DNA from: Podocnemis expansa
Lineage: Eukaryota; Chordata; Testudines; Podocnemididae
Direction: 5' to 3'
Assembly: GCA_007922195.1 (NCBI GenBank)
Contig: ML682122.1
Coordinates: forward strand, 190,457-254,456
Length of the DNA: 64,000 nt
Both the position numbers and the translations under genes were made by a program. The notes beneath the pieces were generated by a model. That model was not told the DNA's origin and searched no databases. It was given only the letters and a program-made list of their open reading frames with translations. Shown in pieces: positions 48,791 through 60,336 of this stretch. Position 1 is the stretch's first letter. Every line of letters starts with the position of its first letter.

Positions 48791-49684
48791 TTAGGCTTAA
48801 TTTCATTAGGCAACTCACTCCAACTATGGCTGTGAGGTCTTGTTCATGTGCAAAGCCAGTATTCTAATTTTTAAAGGCCTGGGATGATAGACCTCTTGCA
48901 TTTCTGCATTATTAATCCAATCTCTTATCCTGTAAACGGCACCTGGGCTACAATACCCTCTACCGGCAAAGTCTTTTCAATTATCCACTAACCATTGAAT
49001 AACACTGCCTTCATGAATGATAATATTCAGTAGCACAATCACTTATACACAGAATTCACCTTATACCAATTATAGACTTTCCCCACCTCCACCTTTCTAG
49101 ACTACCATTCACTACCTATTGTAAAACAATTCCCCATTAACAAATCAAACAACCAATGGACAAATTCCATCATTTTCACTCACCACAAGATCCCTTCACA
49201 TATATTCACCATAACATTCTCTCATATCAACTAATGAAATCTGAAAATAATTCTTCCCATCAATTCATTCATGTTACCTCCTCAATCCACCATTTCAGGG
49301 AAAGATGAGGGAGCATGGATAGGGCTAAGAGAAAATTCCTTAGTTCAATAGAGTTTGGCTGTAGCAGCAGTGCCAATGACCCACTTGGCAAAAAGTGAAC
49401 TTTAAGAAATTTGGATGGGATTTTCAAAGGGCCTAAGGAAGGTGGGTGCTCATTTGCAACAGAACATCCATAGATGTTGGATGTCTTATTTCCACAAGAG
49501 CAGTCAAAAATCATATTCACATTGTGGCACTTGAAGCTAGCTGAACTCAGCTGATCACATCAAGGCAGTGTTAAGTGTTCACTTGTCCATTAAATGTTAA
49601 TGTTATTGCCTGTATATACTGTGAAGGAATTCTGTGGCTGAAGCCTAACAGCGTGCTGAGGCCTAGCAGCGTTGAGACACAGAG

Positions 49685-50539
49685 GCTATGTCCACATGCA
49701 GGGCATTGTTTTGAAATAAGTTATTTCAAAACAACTTGTTTCAAAATAAAGCCCTTATTTCGAATTAGTTAATTCGAAATAACAAAAAATCAAATCAAAA
49801 TAAGGGAAAAGCCCCAATCAAAATAGCATGTCAAAACACAGGACTATCTATTTTGCTATAGGGGAAGGGCACCATGGGAGGTGTGGCAACATGGTCCCCC
49901 AGCTTGCGTGGGGCCGGAAGCTCCCCCCGAGCCCGAGTGGGGGGCAAAGCCGGCACCAGCGGCTTGCATGGGGCTGGAAGCTCCCCCCCGTACCCGGGCA
50001 GTGGGGCAGAGCAGGCACCAGCAGCTCTTACCTGCCGGGGTGGGGGAGCAGTGGGGGTGCCGGCTGCTGCAGCTGGAAACCCTGCTCGCCCAGCCCCTGG
50101 GTGCCTGGAAGCGGCCAGGGAACATGCGGCCTAGGGCTCCCCTGGCTGCTTGTGAGTGGTGGGGGAACTGGCACCCCCTCTGCCACACAGCACCCTAGCC
50201 AGGGTGCTATCCCTGGCCAAGGTGCTGGGGTGGGGTGGCGGGGTGGGACCTTCCTTCCAGGGTGCCATGCACCCTGTGAGGAATGTCAAATGTTATTTCG
50301 AAACAATGGTTGTTTTGAAATAACATGTCCAAACGGCATTATTTCAAAATGACCAGTTTCGAAATAACTGTCATTTCAAAATGAAAGTGGTTTAAGATGT
50401 TTTGAAACGACGGCTCTTGTTTCAAAATGACAGGCTCCGTCATTTTGAAACAGGAAAATGTCATGTGGACATAGGGTTTTTTATTTTGAAACAACCAGTG
50501 TTGTTTCCAAATAAAAGACTCGTGTAGACATACCCAGAT
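49685..50539. mobile_element. Harbinger-type element nested in the solo LTR
   Basis: Ends GGCTATGTCCACATG and GTGTAGACATACC, flanked by CAGA on both sides. GAAATAAC/TTTCGAAAC subterminal words surround a GC-rich core with block 2 (about 49870-49895) and block 1 (about 50250-50275). Its insertion postdates the LTR. Confidence 0.88.
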
Positions 50540-50964
50540 AGTTTAGTAGGTCTTAGGAGGGGGAACAAAGCTGCAGTTTCTCTGCTCACTAGCATGCTTG
50601 GAAGAGGGCCAATATAAGCAACTAACTGATAAGGTATGCTGTAAGGAGCCTTGACTGGTCTATGTGGAGCCTATGTCTGCTCTCAAGGATAGTGTACTGA
50701 AATCTGGAGACAGAGAAGATGTTTGGATTTGCCTGCAAAATTCTAAAGGGTCAGTCTACCCCAGATGAAAGAATTTCTCTACAGCTCAAGGAGTAGGCCA
50801 AAGGCCTGTGGTGCAGGTGAATTATGACTAGAGGGAATGTGGAGTAAAGCGGGTCAAAGGTAGGGGCTGTAATTGGGGGCACTTTGGTGCAAAAAGGCTG
50901 GACCCAGAACTTAATTGTCTATACAGTAATAGTTGATGCTTTGTAGTATGATGTAATATGTCAC

Positions 50965-50972
50965 TATATAAG
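50965..50972 (+). promoter_or_regulatory. TATA-like box of the solo LTR
   Basis: TATATAAG, 61 bp upstream of the polyadenylation signal AATAAA at 51033-51038, the spacing expected for the U3/R part of a retroviral LTR. Confidence 0.7.
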
Positions 50973-51032
50973 AATAATGTACACTATTCTTGGGGCTCTT
51001 GGGTGCTTGCTCTTGGGCCTGCGGCTGTGTAG

Positions 51033-51038
51033 AATAAA
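51033..51038 (+). promoter_or_regulatory. Polyadenylation signal of the solo LTR
   Basis: AATAAA followed by a GT-rich stretch (AAGTTTGTGGTCC), 52 bp before the LTR end. Consistent with an R/U5 arrangement on the plus strand. Confidence 0.7.
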
Positions 51039-51636
51039 GCTCCAGTCCTCACTAAGTTTGTGGTCCCTGCTCACTGAGAATTCCTCTACGATACCTATAA
51101 CCAACTGAATGCTATTTACACTATCTGTGTATCATGTTTTACATGTACTAGTGTACCTACATTTGCCTACAGTCAAAATTTGTTTTCATGTTTGTTTCTT
51201 GGTATTAAATCAAAGAGTTCTTTGCATTTATGGAATTGTTACCTTGATGCCACTGTGTTAATGAAAAAGAATGAAATTGTCTGGCATACTGTTGCTAAAT
51301 GCATTTGCTGTGTCTCTGTAACAAAATGAGCCATTAGCCATAATTGGAGCTTTAAAATTAAGAATGAGAAGATTGTAAACTTTAAATTCTGGGTCACCAT
51401 GCTGGCAAGTGTAGATCCATCCAGTTTGTCTGCCTTTTTTGACCAAATCATGACCCATGTACTATTGAAAGGATTTGATAGAAGGACTTCAATCAAATGG
51501 CACACTAGAGTGGGGATTCCCTACACTGAAAGGGGAATTCCCTCATCTTTGTGGATGCTTTCAGAAGGTTTAAGGACACAAGACATATTTCCCTAAGTCC
51601 ACTTTGGGTGAGCCCTGAGAAACTCAGAGACTCTAA

Positions 51637-53837
51637 GGCTATGTCTACACTTGCAAATTAGTTTGGACTAAGCAAGCTTAGTCCTGATTAATTTATTTCA
51701 TCTCTACACTACACTTCAGCTCGTTCCAAATTAAAAAAAAAAAAAAATAGTTCAAACTAGTTAGTTCGAACTAACCATTAGCTTGAACTTATTAGTTCGA
51801 ACTGGGGTAGTGTAGATGCATTAGGTTGAACTAACCGCCAGCTTGAAGTAAATACATTTTGACTTTCTTCCCTCCAGGGTGCATGGCACCTATAAGGAAG
51901 TGCCTGCCCGGGCCACTGCCCCTCCCCACCCTGTGAGCCACACCCAGCCAAGACAGTGTGCTGTTTGCAGCGTGCCTGAGGCTGCCAGAGTGAGCTAGCA
52001 GAGATGGAGGGCTCCAGGCTGCAGCCATAAAGTGATTCTCACCCTCCTGGCCAACTGGATGGACTAGTATATATTCTCCCAGTTGTGGAGTAGCCACTGC
52101 AACTGGGAGATCTATGGGAACATCTCCAGGTCCTAGCAGGTAACATCTACACCCATAGCACAGAACAGATGCAGGTTAAAATAAAGCGTCTCCACCAGGG
52201 CTATCACAGGGTCTAGGAGCAGAGGGGTCACTCGCGGGCAGCTCACAACACCAGCTGCCCCTATTATGAGGGAATGGAGGGGGGTAGGGGAGGGTGAAGG
52301 TGCCTAGTGGCAGACCCAGTCCTCAGCCCTCCTCACTGAGGAAGTGGTGCATGAGAGCATCTCTGATGATGACTGCTCACTGTTGGGCACTCTGCCTCTG
52401 GGGCACAACATCATACTGCTCAAACTGCCTGGCAAGGCATTCAGCTTTGGCCTCCAAGACATGGGGGCCCTCCCTCCCCACAGTTCACAGAATTTGTGAA
52501 GCACACATAAGGTGCTGACGACCTCATGGATGGTGCACTCACCGAGATTCAAGAGCATCAGGAGGGTCCTCCATCGTGCCTTGAGCCCTACAAAAGCATG
52601 CTCCATGGCCTGGCAGCATCAATTCAGCTTTCGATTGAAGAGCTCCCTGCTAGCATCCTGGTTAGCAGTGTCGGGCTTAATGAGTGAGTGGAGCAAGGGG
52701 TAGGCAGCATCTCCAACAATGAGGATGGACACCTGCTCGTCCCTGCTGGTGATGTTGTAGAGGGGAAGAACATGCCAATCTACATTCACTATACAGGGCA
52801 GAGTTCCTAAGCACATAGGCATTGTGCCTCCTCCGTGGCCAGCTGATGTAAATGTTAGGAAGATCTCTCATTGGTCCAGAAGGGGCTGCAGGATCAGCAA
52901 GTGATAGCCCTTCCGGTTTCTGTACTCTCTGGCCCAGAGTTCCAGGGTTCAGATGGGGATGTGGGTCCTATTCAAGTTGGGGAAACCAATGTGTCAAGTT
53001 CATCAAGGGTGTCAGGTTGCTCAGGATGATGAGGTGAGCTAGCGGGACTCGGTTGATGGCCCTGCTAACCTGTATGGGGGTGGGCCCCATGGTAGTGCTG
53101 CCGATGCCAAAATGATGGGAAACTGAGAAGTAGGAGTCTGTGATTGCTATCTTCAAAACTGTAACAGCCACTCCCTTGTCCACAGGCTAGGCAGCTCTGA
53201 ATTGTGTGTCTCTGTGCTTCAGAAGCAGGGTGAGCTAGTGGGCCAGCTTGAGGAAAGTTCGCTTGCTCATGCAGAAATTCTGGAGCCACTGGTCATCGTC
53301 TGCGGTGGTGAGGATGACATATTCTCACCAGTCACTGCTGGTTTCCCATGCCTAGAAGCAATGAGGCATGGAGGGTCCAGTCAGCTCAGCAGCTTGCATG
53401 GCAAACGTGGTGGTTCTTCTGTCTGGCTTTGTGCTGTTAGGGTCCAGAAAGAACATGTTCCAGGCAAAGGGAGCACCAGGTAGTGTGGCAGGTCCTGGGG
53501 ACCCCTCTGGCAAGTCACATGAACTGAGTGTAGTCCGTGACCTCTTTATTTTGCCTCTTGCCAGCCACAATGGGAACAAGGCTCAGCTCACTTCCTCTTG
53601 TTATGGGATTGGCTGGGGGATATGGGATCTTCTCAGACGCCATATTGACACACTTCCCAGGATGCACCCCTCCTAAGCCAACCTAGCAAGTGGCTGCATT
53701 GACACTCTAGTCAGACTTGGGCTTCTGGTAGGGGCATGCTAATTCAAACTAAGTTAGTTTTAGTTAAGCTGATGTAGTTCAAACTATGATTTTGAACCAG
53801 CTTGTTCAAACTAGCTATTTTGGCTGTAGAGATAGCC
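51637..53837 (-). mobile_element. PIF/Harbinger DNA transposon with decayed transposase
   Basis: Ends GGCTATGTCTACACTTG and CTGTAGAGATAGCC, inverted. Subterminal AGTTCGAACT words. Block 1 (about 51870-51898) and block 2 (about 53637-53670) are shared with the long transposase-less elements of the window, making this the best candidate for their relative. It carries transposase on the minus strand. No clean target duplication was found (TAA left, TTT right), and the right flank does not resume unit B sequence. Confidence 0.85.
52304..53290 (-). pseudogene. Harbinger transposase remnant (DDE nuclease family)
   Basis: Minus-strand segments in family order: an N-terminal helical part at 53065-53289, LKIAITDSYFSVSHHFGIG within 52968-53183, and a NRTHIPI motif near 52970. 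ISWPRRRHNAYVLRNS follows at about 52785-52850, VGDAAYPLLHSLIKP at about 52680-52730, and FVGLKARWRTLL...CVLHKFCE within 52304-52606. These match the DDE_Tnp_4-type transposase order. The first catalytic aspartate (normally before GTHI) reads Asn, and at least two frame changes and several stops are present. The product would be a nuclear cut-and-paste transposase; it is inactive. I did not recognise a Myb-like second ORF here. Confidence 0.85.
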
Positions 53838-54848
53838 TTTGTGTTTTCTTGGCTCCACAGAGGGATGTTCCATAGTAGAACACAGCACATAGACTCTTTT
53901 CACGTTACTATAGGCATTTGTTTTGATCTTGCTATGACATTTATTCCTTCTATGATAGCATATTGCCAATCTCCTGCTAACGTGATTCTACCTAATATCT
54001 TACTCTTATTTAAATCATTATCTCTGTTACAAGTAGTTGACTTAGGTTCCGAATAATATCAAGGATGGGTAATAGATTGACCATGTTATTCAGAATCAGA
54101 CATTATGAAACACTTAAGTAAGACTTGTGTAATTATGTATTTTATATTCTTTCTGTATGATAGCTTCTAATGTGCTCATCATTATAGTAAGAGCTTTCTT
54201 ATGAGCTATTGCTTCTTTTCTAACCTTCCTTGAGATGCTATATTTGCACCCTTGTATATAATTCACTATTAATGTTGCTTTAGGTATGACCCATTGTATT
54301 ACAGTATCTGTATCTTGCATTGTTCTTCATTATGCTGTACATTTTATTTCTTTTAACACAGCTGGCTGGGGAAGAAGTAGTAGTGGTTGCTCACTAACTA
54401 TTTTAGTAGAGGACTTGGCAGTGATTTTATGTCCTTGAACAATTGCACATTTTCATGATTCTGTTCTAATCTTTTTTTCCTGTTATCTTTCCTCTTCTGC
54501 ACCTTCCTTTTCCAAAAGAAAACTAACTTTATTTTCTAAGTCATTCTATTATATCTCTTATTAGTATATTTTCCACATAACAAACACTTTTAATTCCTAT
54601 ATAACAGTACAACTTTCTTTCTCTTGTAACAATAACTTTATAACTATTTTTCATATTCCCTTATTTCCATATTATCTACATCTGTGACTTTCCCAATCTT
54701 TTCCAAAATATCCATCCCATTTGTGCCATATTCTCCCCATTCACGTTCACCAGTCCCAGTCTATGTTCATTTCTTTTCCTTCCTTTGAATATAAAAATGG
54801 GGTGACTTCTGTGAACTGATTCTAGTTTTTGTATCATTCTTCTTAATA
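53838..54848. other. AT-rich interval, possibly 3' part of retrovirus copy 2
   Basis: A minus-strand open frame at 54114-54320 has an NYTS sequon and a basic patch followed by a helical stretch, which could be an envelope remnant, but I cannot confirm it and the matching part of copy 1 lies outside the window. Confidence 0.3.
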
Positions 54849-55280
54849 ACTATATCTACACTGCAATTGATATTTTGAAAAAAAAGTTTTTCTTTCAAAT
54901 TTTTTGAAATAAATTAAAAATAAGAATTTCAAAAAACCCTTATTTTGAAAAAAATGCTTTTTAGAGAGAGGAGGCTGGAAGGATTCTCTGTCTCACAATA
55001 AAGCAGTTTTTCAAGGAAAAAAGAAAGATACTATAAAAGACAGGCAGGAATTTTGAAAAAAAAATTGCCACATCTAGTGATGTCTTTTTTTGAAAAAGAC
55101 ATTTTGAAAAAGCCTTTTCTCCAATTGATAGCAGGTTTAGAGTTTTCAAAAAAGTGCTCTGGTGTTTCAATACACTGGAGCAATTTTTCCAAAAAATCAA
55201 AATGGCTGCCCGGATGTGGAAAAGGTTTTTCTGGATAAGGCTCTTTATCCTGAAAAACGTTTGCAGTGAAGATGTGCCCA
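54849..55280. mobile_element. MITE, TTTTGAAAAA subfamily
   Basis: Left end CTATATCTACACTGCAA, right end TTTGCAGTGAAGATGTGCCC. The interior is dominated by TTTTGAAAAA and TTTTTCAAAA words. It matches fragments at 5990-6271 and 63420-63560. Confidence 0.75.
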
Positions 55281-55589
55281 TTAGGAAGATTTGTGGTGTT
55301 GGGGGTGGACTGGGATTTAGGCTGTGGTTATTTAAGATGGAGAAGGGAGGCTAAGATTGATGAGATTAATGAAAAAGCTCTAGGTTATTGATTTGTTCCC
55401 AGGATTTCTAGCTCTGCAGAGGCTACTATTTCACTGTTAAAATACATTCTCTTCAGCTTCACTACACATGTATCTTCCCCTACTCTGCTGTTATTACTTT
55501 TCCTTTCTTCCATTTTCTATAATTAAAGAATTAATTACATTTCTGAATATTCTCCTTTTAAATAACAAGAAAACCTTTAGCTATATACA
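55281..55589. other. Unassigned interval
   Basis: No recognised feature between the MITE and the TTTC tract. Confidence 0.4.
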
Positions 55590-55731
55590 TCTTTCTTTCT
55601 TTCTTTCTTTCTTTCTACTGGAATATTAAGGAGATTTTTCTGAAGTCAGTTTGAAATTTTAACAGATTGAGAGTGTCCATTCTTAAATGTTCATATCCAT
55701 TATCATGTAGTCCTCTCACTCCAGCTTTTAT

Positions 55732-55956
55732 TTAACATGCTCCTCTATTTGCTATCTGGATAATTATGAGTGAGGTTAAATATAGTTCTTCAGTCCTCAT
55801 CTCAAATCCAATCATCAGCATTGTCTCCTTGAAGGATAGCAGTGAATATATCCACGACTTATTTTTAACATTTAAGATAGTAATGACCTCTCCTGTATCA
55901 AACATGAAGGTATGTGGGAATCTACTCACTTCTGAGTAAATTTTTGCTTCTAACAC
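55732..55956 (-). pseudogene. Downstream retroviral remnant, possibly env region (copy 2)
   Basis: A 74-codon minus-strand stretch with a counterpart at about 230-440 in copy 1. It lies 3' of integrase. Protein identity unassigned. Confidence 0.35.
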
Positions 55957-56064
55957 TAGATGAGTGAATTCATCTTTCCATAGTGGTATCTCTCAGATCT
56001 GAGGTCTGTATTCACCTATCATGACCACATTGTCTCTCTCCCAATTTCCCATATTTTAAACTGC

Positions 56065-56114
<50 letters not shown>
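56065..56114. repeat. (AAT)n microsatellite
   Basis: About 16 AAT units within retrovirus copy 2. The equivalent place in copy 1 (about 515-545) has only AATCATAACC-like sequence, so the expansion is specific to copy 2. Confidence 0.95.
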
Positions 56115-56115
<1 letters not shown>

Positions 56116-56202
56116 CAATTATTCTTTTTGAAACATCAATAAATCTCATTATGTTGACTATCATATTATTTCTAATTTGCTTCCTTCAAGAATGTTCTTC
56201 TT

Positions 56203-56427
56203 TTAAGTATCAATGATGCATTGCAAGGCTTCCAGTGCATCAGCTCCTAGAACACTGTATTGTTCTTGTCCTAAATCCCTCAGTCCAAAGCATCCTACTA
56301 ATCTCTTTTCTCTTGTTTGTACAGAACTAGTCTGATTTATAGCCACTGTACTATATCCATTTGTTGTCTGTACTAATTGTCTCTCTTCAGTAGCCAAATC
56401 ACCAACATCCAGTCTCTTTATACTCAA
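56203..56427 (-). pseudogene. Downstream retroviral remnant (copy 2)
   Basis: Homologous to 592-843 in copy 1 with the shared GDLATEERQL and ALQCIID blocks. It is located where env would be; not otherwise recognised. Confidence 0.4.
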
Positions 56428-57545
56428 AACAGAGAATGAAGATCTACTATTTATAGTGAAGGATAGTAGCTCTGTATTTCTTCCAATATATACTGTTGCT
56501 GGAATGAATAGTCTGTAATCCTAGTCTTTTATCAACTGAACAATTTCTCCATGTTCTCAGGTATTGTGCCCACTATCTTCACTGTCATTTTCTATCTCTT
56601 ATTCCACCAAGACAAAATTCTTACTATGTTCCTTATTTTGTTACATATGTATATTTAACTCAACAATTGTGCATTCTTTCTCTTTTTCTTACACTAATTG
56701 AAACATCAGACCTTTCTCAATGTCAAGGGAATATTTTAAAACTTTAAGGCTTTCAACTTCTGTTGTTCCATACAGATGTCCTTTTACATCTAGAAGGCCA
56801 AGTCATACTCTTTCCATTATTTTCATTCCTATTCTACTGGTTAGGGGGATCGTGGTTTCTACTTTTCCTGGTTTCCCATTTAATCTCCCTTTCTCTGAGA
56901 ATCTATATTCAGAGATATCTGGAAGGAATTTCTTATTTAGTATCGAGTACCTCGATCATGACTGTATATAGCAAGTTTGGTCGATTTCCCTCTTTCCTAA
57001 TTTTATACAATCTGTTCTCATGATCCTTTAATAATAGTGCAATGGTACATAAAGTATACTGATTGATTGGATCATGTTGCTTTTCTGTTTGACTGGTCTT
57101 TTCTTCTAGCGTCTTAAGTGGACATTCATATTCCTATTCTACTTGGTCTTCTAAAAGACTGTCATTCTATTCAGGAAATATTTCTAAATAGTCACATTCT
57201 CTAAGAAATTCCTGTATGTTTATTTGTGGAATTCCTTCTGTGTCTTGTTCCAATATCTGAAACATTTTATCATCCTCTATGGATGTTATTTCCTCAACTC
57301 AATCTTCTATCTTTCAAGTCTGCGTATAAAAGAAACTTCTAAATCATTTAACTATCCATCTACACTACTACTATTATGTCTTCAGTTAATCTTATTTACA
57401 TTACTTTATTTCAAGTTATTTTATGATATATTATATGCATCTTAACTTATTATTCACTAAGTATCATTGACTAATCACCTATCTATTTCTTCATTTGTGA
57501 CACATGGAATCATTTTACTATTTTCTTTTTTCCTTGCTGGACTAT

Positions 57546-58740
57546 TCATTGATAAATAGTAGGTCTGGCTTTGTTTACTGTTCTTAATGGTCCTTCGTGT
57601 ATTGGGCAGAGCACATGATCCTTTTCTTTTAACTGCCTATATATTACTTTATCACTCACCTGCCATTCTTGTGTGTGCAAAATTGGCCCTAACTTTGATC
57701 CACCTGTTGATTTTTTGCCTTTAATGGTATTGTCAATTGTTTTTAAGTTCCCAAAACTGACTTTAAAAGTCATTGCATGACCTTATTAATTAACATTCTA
57801 GGTTGCAACTCATATGGAGGATTTCCAACTATCCACTATTTCTCTGGCAATCTCACGTGTCTTTTAGTCATAACCTTAAATGGAGTAAGTCCATGAGATG
57901 CTACTGTTCCTCTGAAAGCCATTAATATTAAAACCAATTTTTTATCCCAGTTTTTACCTGATTGCTTTACTACCTTTCTGAGACATCTTTTCAATGTTCT
58001 ATTTGTTCTTTCCCTCTGTGGTGAGCTTTAAGGATGCCCTGATCTGTGCAGTCTTTGTTTAATACAACAGGCTTGACATAACCTTTTTGTACATTCTCCT
58101 ACAAAGTGGGGATCTTGCTCTAAAACTATTTCTTTGGGAATTCCCTATTTACATATAACCTGATCTGCTCATACGTTAACAGTTGTTAAAGCTGTGTTGT
58201 TTTTGGTGGGGATTGACTCTATCCATTTAGTAAAAGGATCTGCTAGTATTAAACAATATTTGTTTCCCTTTACAGTTTGTGCAAGTGGTCCTGTATAATC
58301 AGTCTGTAATCTGGACCAAGGACCTTCAATCTGTTGATGTCCTAATGTGACTCTTACTATCTTCCTGCCTGTATTATTTGCTGCAAGGGTAAACAATTAT
58401 ATCATTCTATATCTGCCTTTGTGCTAGGCCACCATCCTGCCGTTTGAAGACTATCAAAAATTCTTTTCCATGCCTACATGTCCATTCTCATGCACCAAGG
58501 CATTCATCTCAGTTCTAAGGTCAAATGGCACTACCCAGCAAGATATGTCATATTCTGTCTTGGTTGCTAGTGCTATTCCTGTCTCCTGCTGTCAATTTTC
58601 CAAAATTGAAACTTTTCTTTTTCCATTAATTTCTTTAATTGAGGATTCTTTCTTTAGAATGCTATTAGATCTATTTGTTCTGCCTGTTCTTTTCCTACAC
58701 TAGCTATTGTGCCTGTTTTAAATTGCATTTTAGGTTCCCA
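57546..58740 (-). pseudogene. Retroviral integrase remnant (copy 2)
   Basis: Core segment with SRLQTDYTGPL and a KWIESIPT block at 58169-58396. The second catalytic position is in an EQDPHF motif near 58100-58120, where the usual aspartate appears as Glu. A glutamate-region ERTNRTLK motif lies near 57985-58015, and an SH3-like C-terminal block in 57546-57773. No transposon splits this copy, which supplies the empty site for the element at 2557-4111. Frame changes and stops make it non-functional. Confidence 0.75.
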
Positions 58741-58743
58741 TAG

Positions 58744-59104
58744 GGTGTGTTCACACAGCAGTCTTATTTCGAAACAACAGAGGTTGTTTCGAGGTAAGAA
58801 AGGCCATGTTCACACGATGCACCATTGTTTCAAAACAACTTAAACCCCATGTGGGGATGAAACAACATTCTTTCAAAATGATTGTTTTCAAACAATGCCA
58901 TCTGAACATGTTGTTTCGAAATAACGGTGACTCGTTTCGAAATAACTGTTGTCTGAACATGCTATTTCGATTCGTGCTTTTTTCCTTAATTCAAATTAAC
59001 AAACTGTTAATTCAAATTAACTTATTTCAAAATATGGCGTTATTTCGATACAACTTGTATCAAAACAACTTGTATCGAAATAACCCCCTGTGTGTGAACA
59101 TAGT
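58744..59104. mobile_element. Harbinger-type MITE, 361 bp, in retrovirus copy 2
   Basis: Ends GGTGTGTTCACACAG and GTGTGTGAACATAGT. Flanked by CATAG at 58739-58743 and 59105-59109; the empty site in copy 1 has one CATAG at 4692-4696. Interior words TTTCGAAAC/GAAATAAC. Confidence 0.9.
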
Positions 59105-59735
59105 CATAGAGTCCTGTCCTTGGCTCCTGATTTAGCCTATTCATCTGCTTTGTTATTACACTGGGTTTCTTCAGTCTTTTTTCTTATGTGCTTCTGCTTC
59201 TCCCATTAATACTGCTTTTGATCCTTTTTGAGCTAAATTCCATAGATACAATAATTTATCAGAACATACTTTATCATCTGCTGATCTCATTCCCTTCTTT
59301 TGCCATTGAGGCATCCAATGGACTACATCTCTTAATACTCAATCAGAATTTGTGAAAATGGCAACCTTATTATGCATTAGAACATTTTACAATGCCACCA
59401 TTAAAACTACCATTTAAGCTGTTTGGGGCAAGTGTGGTAAACATTGTCCTTTAGAACCATTTCATCAGAAATTCTGATTGCAACATACCTATTAAAAGGT
59501 TTCCCTTCCCTATGATAATTTGATCTATCTACAGTCCAGATCTCATCCACTTCTTCTTTAACTTCTTGTAATATTGCTCCTCCCTGGAACAATAGAGGAC
59601 CTTCGGGGGGATCTCTGGTAAAGGGCATTGTGACAGGGCTGACTCATCCCACACTGCACTAACCCAGCCAGCCCTGTGGGTGGCAGAAGCTCCACCCCTT
59701 AAGCCCTGCTGGGCATGCTCAAGCTGCTGCCCCAG

Positions 59736-59745
59736 TATAAAAAGG
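59736..59745 (+). promoter_or_regulatory. TATA box in solo LTR
   Basis: TATAAAAAGG, 107 bp from the LTR start, with a GC-rich sequence on either side; a plausible core promoter on the plus strand. Confidence 0.6.
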
Positions 59746-60178
59746 AGCAGCACAGCTCATTTAGGGGTGGCCAGCAGAGGGGAAGGACACTTGGTGGAGG
59801 CTCCTGCTCCTCAGTTAGGTGAGCCCCATTCCAGTGGAGACTCAGCAAGCAGAGTAAACCCTATGGAGTGGTTACTACAAGAAGAGAGCCCTGTGACTGA
59901 CACCCAAGACCTGGGGAGAAGCCAACGACCGTGGGCCCAGGAAAGAGGCAGACTCTCTGCAACACTGGACCAGATCTTCACCCTGTCCCAGGTAGGAAGC
60001 AGCCTAGGGGGCCCAAAGGGGGGTGCACTAGGGTGTATAGAAGAATGAGTCAGTGTGTTTCAGTTCAGATCCCCACTGATGGGGTACTGTACCCCTGGCA
60101 GCCATAGGGCCCTGGGCTGGGGCTCAGTGGAGTGGGAGGGCCTGAGCCCCCCCCCACCTGGGCACTGTGCACTGCCAA

Positions 60179-60336
60179 TAGACTTTGTGGATACTGACTG
60201 TGGCGATTAGGCCACACTGGCCTTGTCCAGGGGCTGCACATAGACTTTGTGTACACTGATTGTGGCGGTTAGGCTGCATGGCCCTTGTCCAAGGGCTGCA
60301 CATAGACTGTGTACACTGACTGTGGTGATTAGGCCG
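60179..60336. repeat. 62 bp tandem repeat, about 2.5 units
   Basis: Units start TAGACT at 60179, 60241 and 60303 and contain ACTGTGGCGATTAGGC-like and GTCCAGGGGCTGCACA-like parts. It is internal to the solo LTR. The third unit is partial. Confidence 0.9.

Larger units (their letters stand above)
49620..51090 (+). mobile_element. Solo LTR (about 616 bp) interrupted by a MITE
   Basis: Begins TGTGAAGGAATTC and ends GAATTCCTCTACG, an imperfect terminal inverted repeat with the canonical final CA apparently mutated to CG. It is flanked by a 4 bp target duplication ATAC (49616-49619 and 51091-51094). It has a TATA-like box and polyadenylation signal in the right order. Unit B shows the empty site at about 31935-31955. 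There is no internal retroviral sequence, so it is a solo LTR left by recombination. A MITE at 49685-50539 accounts for the excess length. Confidence 0.9.
41040..51636. repeat. Segmental duplication unit C
   Basis: Contains the frameshifted receptor, MIR-like SINE, CR1 remnant and tract 48797-49210, all collinear with B. Paralogy with B continues on the far side of the LTR insertion (51095-51636), and the last shared bases (AGACTCTAAG) abut the Harbinger element at 51637. Confidence 0.85.

Noticed and set aside
54114..54320. Possible retroviral transmembrane envelope fragment
   Set aside because: Only a sequon and a helical-looking stretch; the matching part of copy 1 is outside the window, so it is listed only as unassigned sequence.
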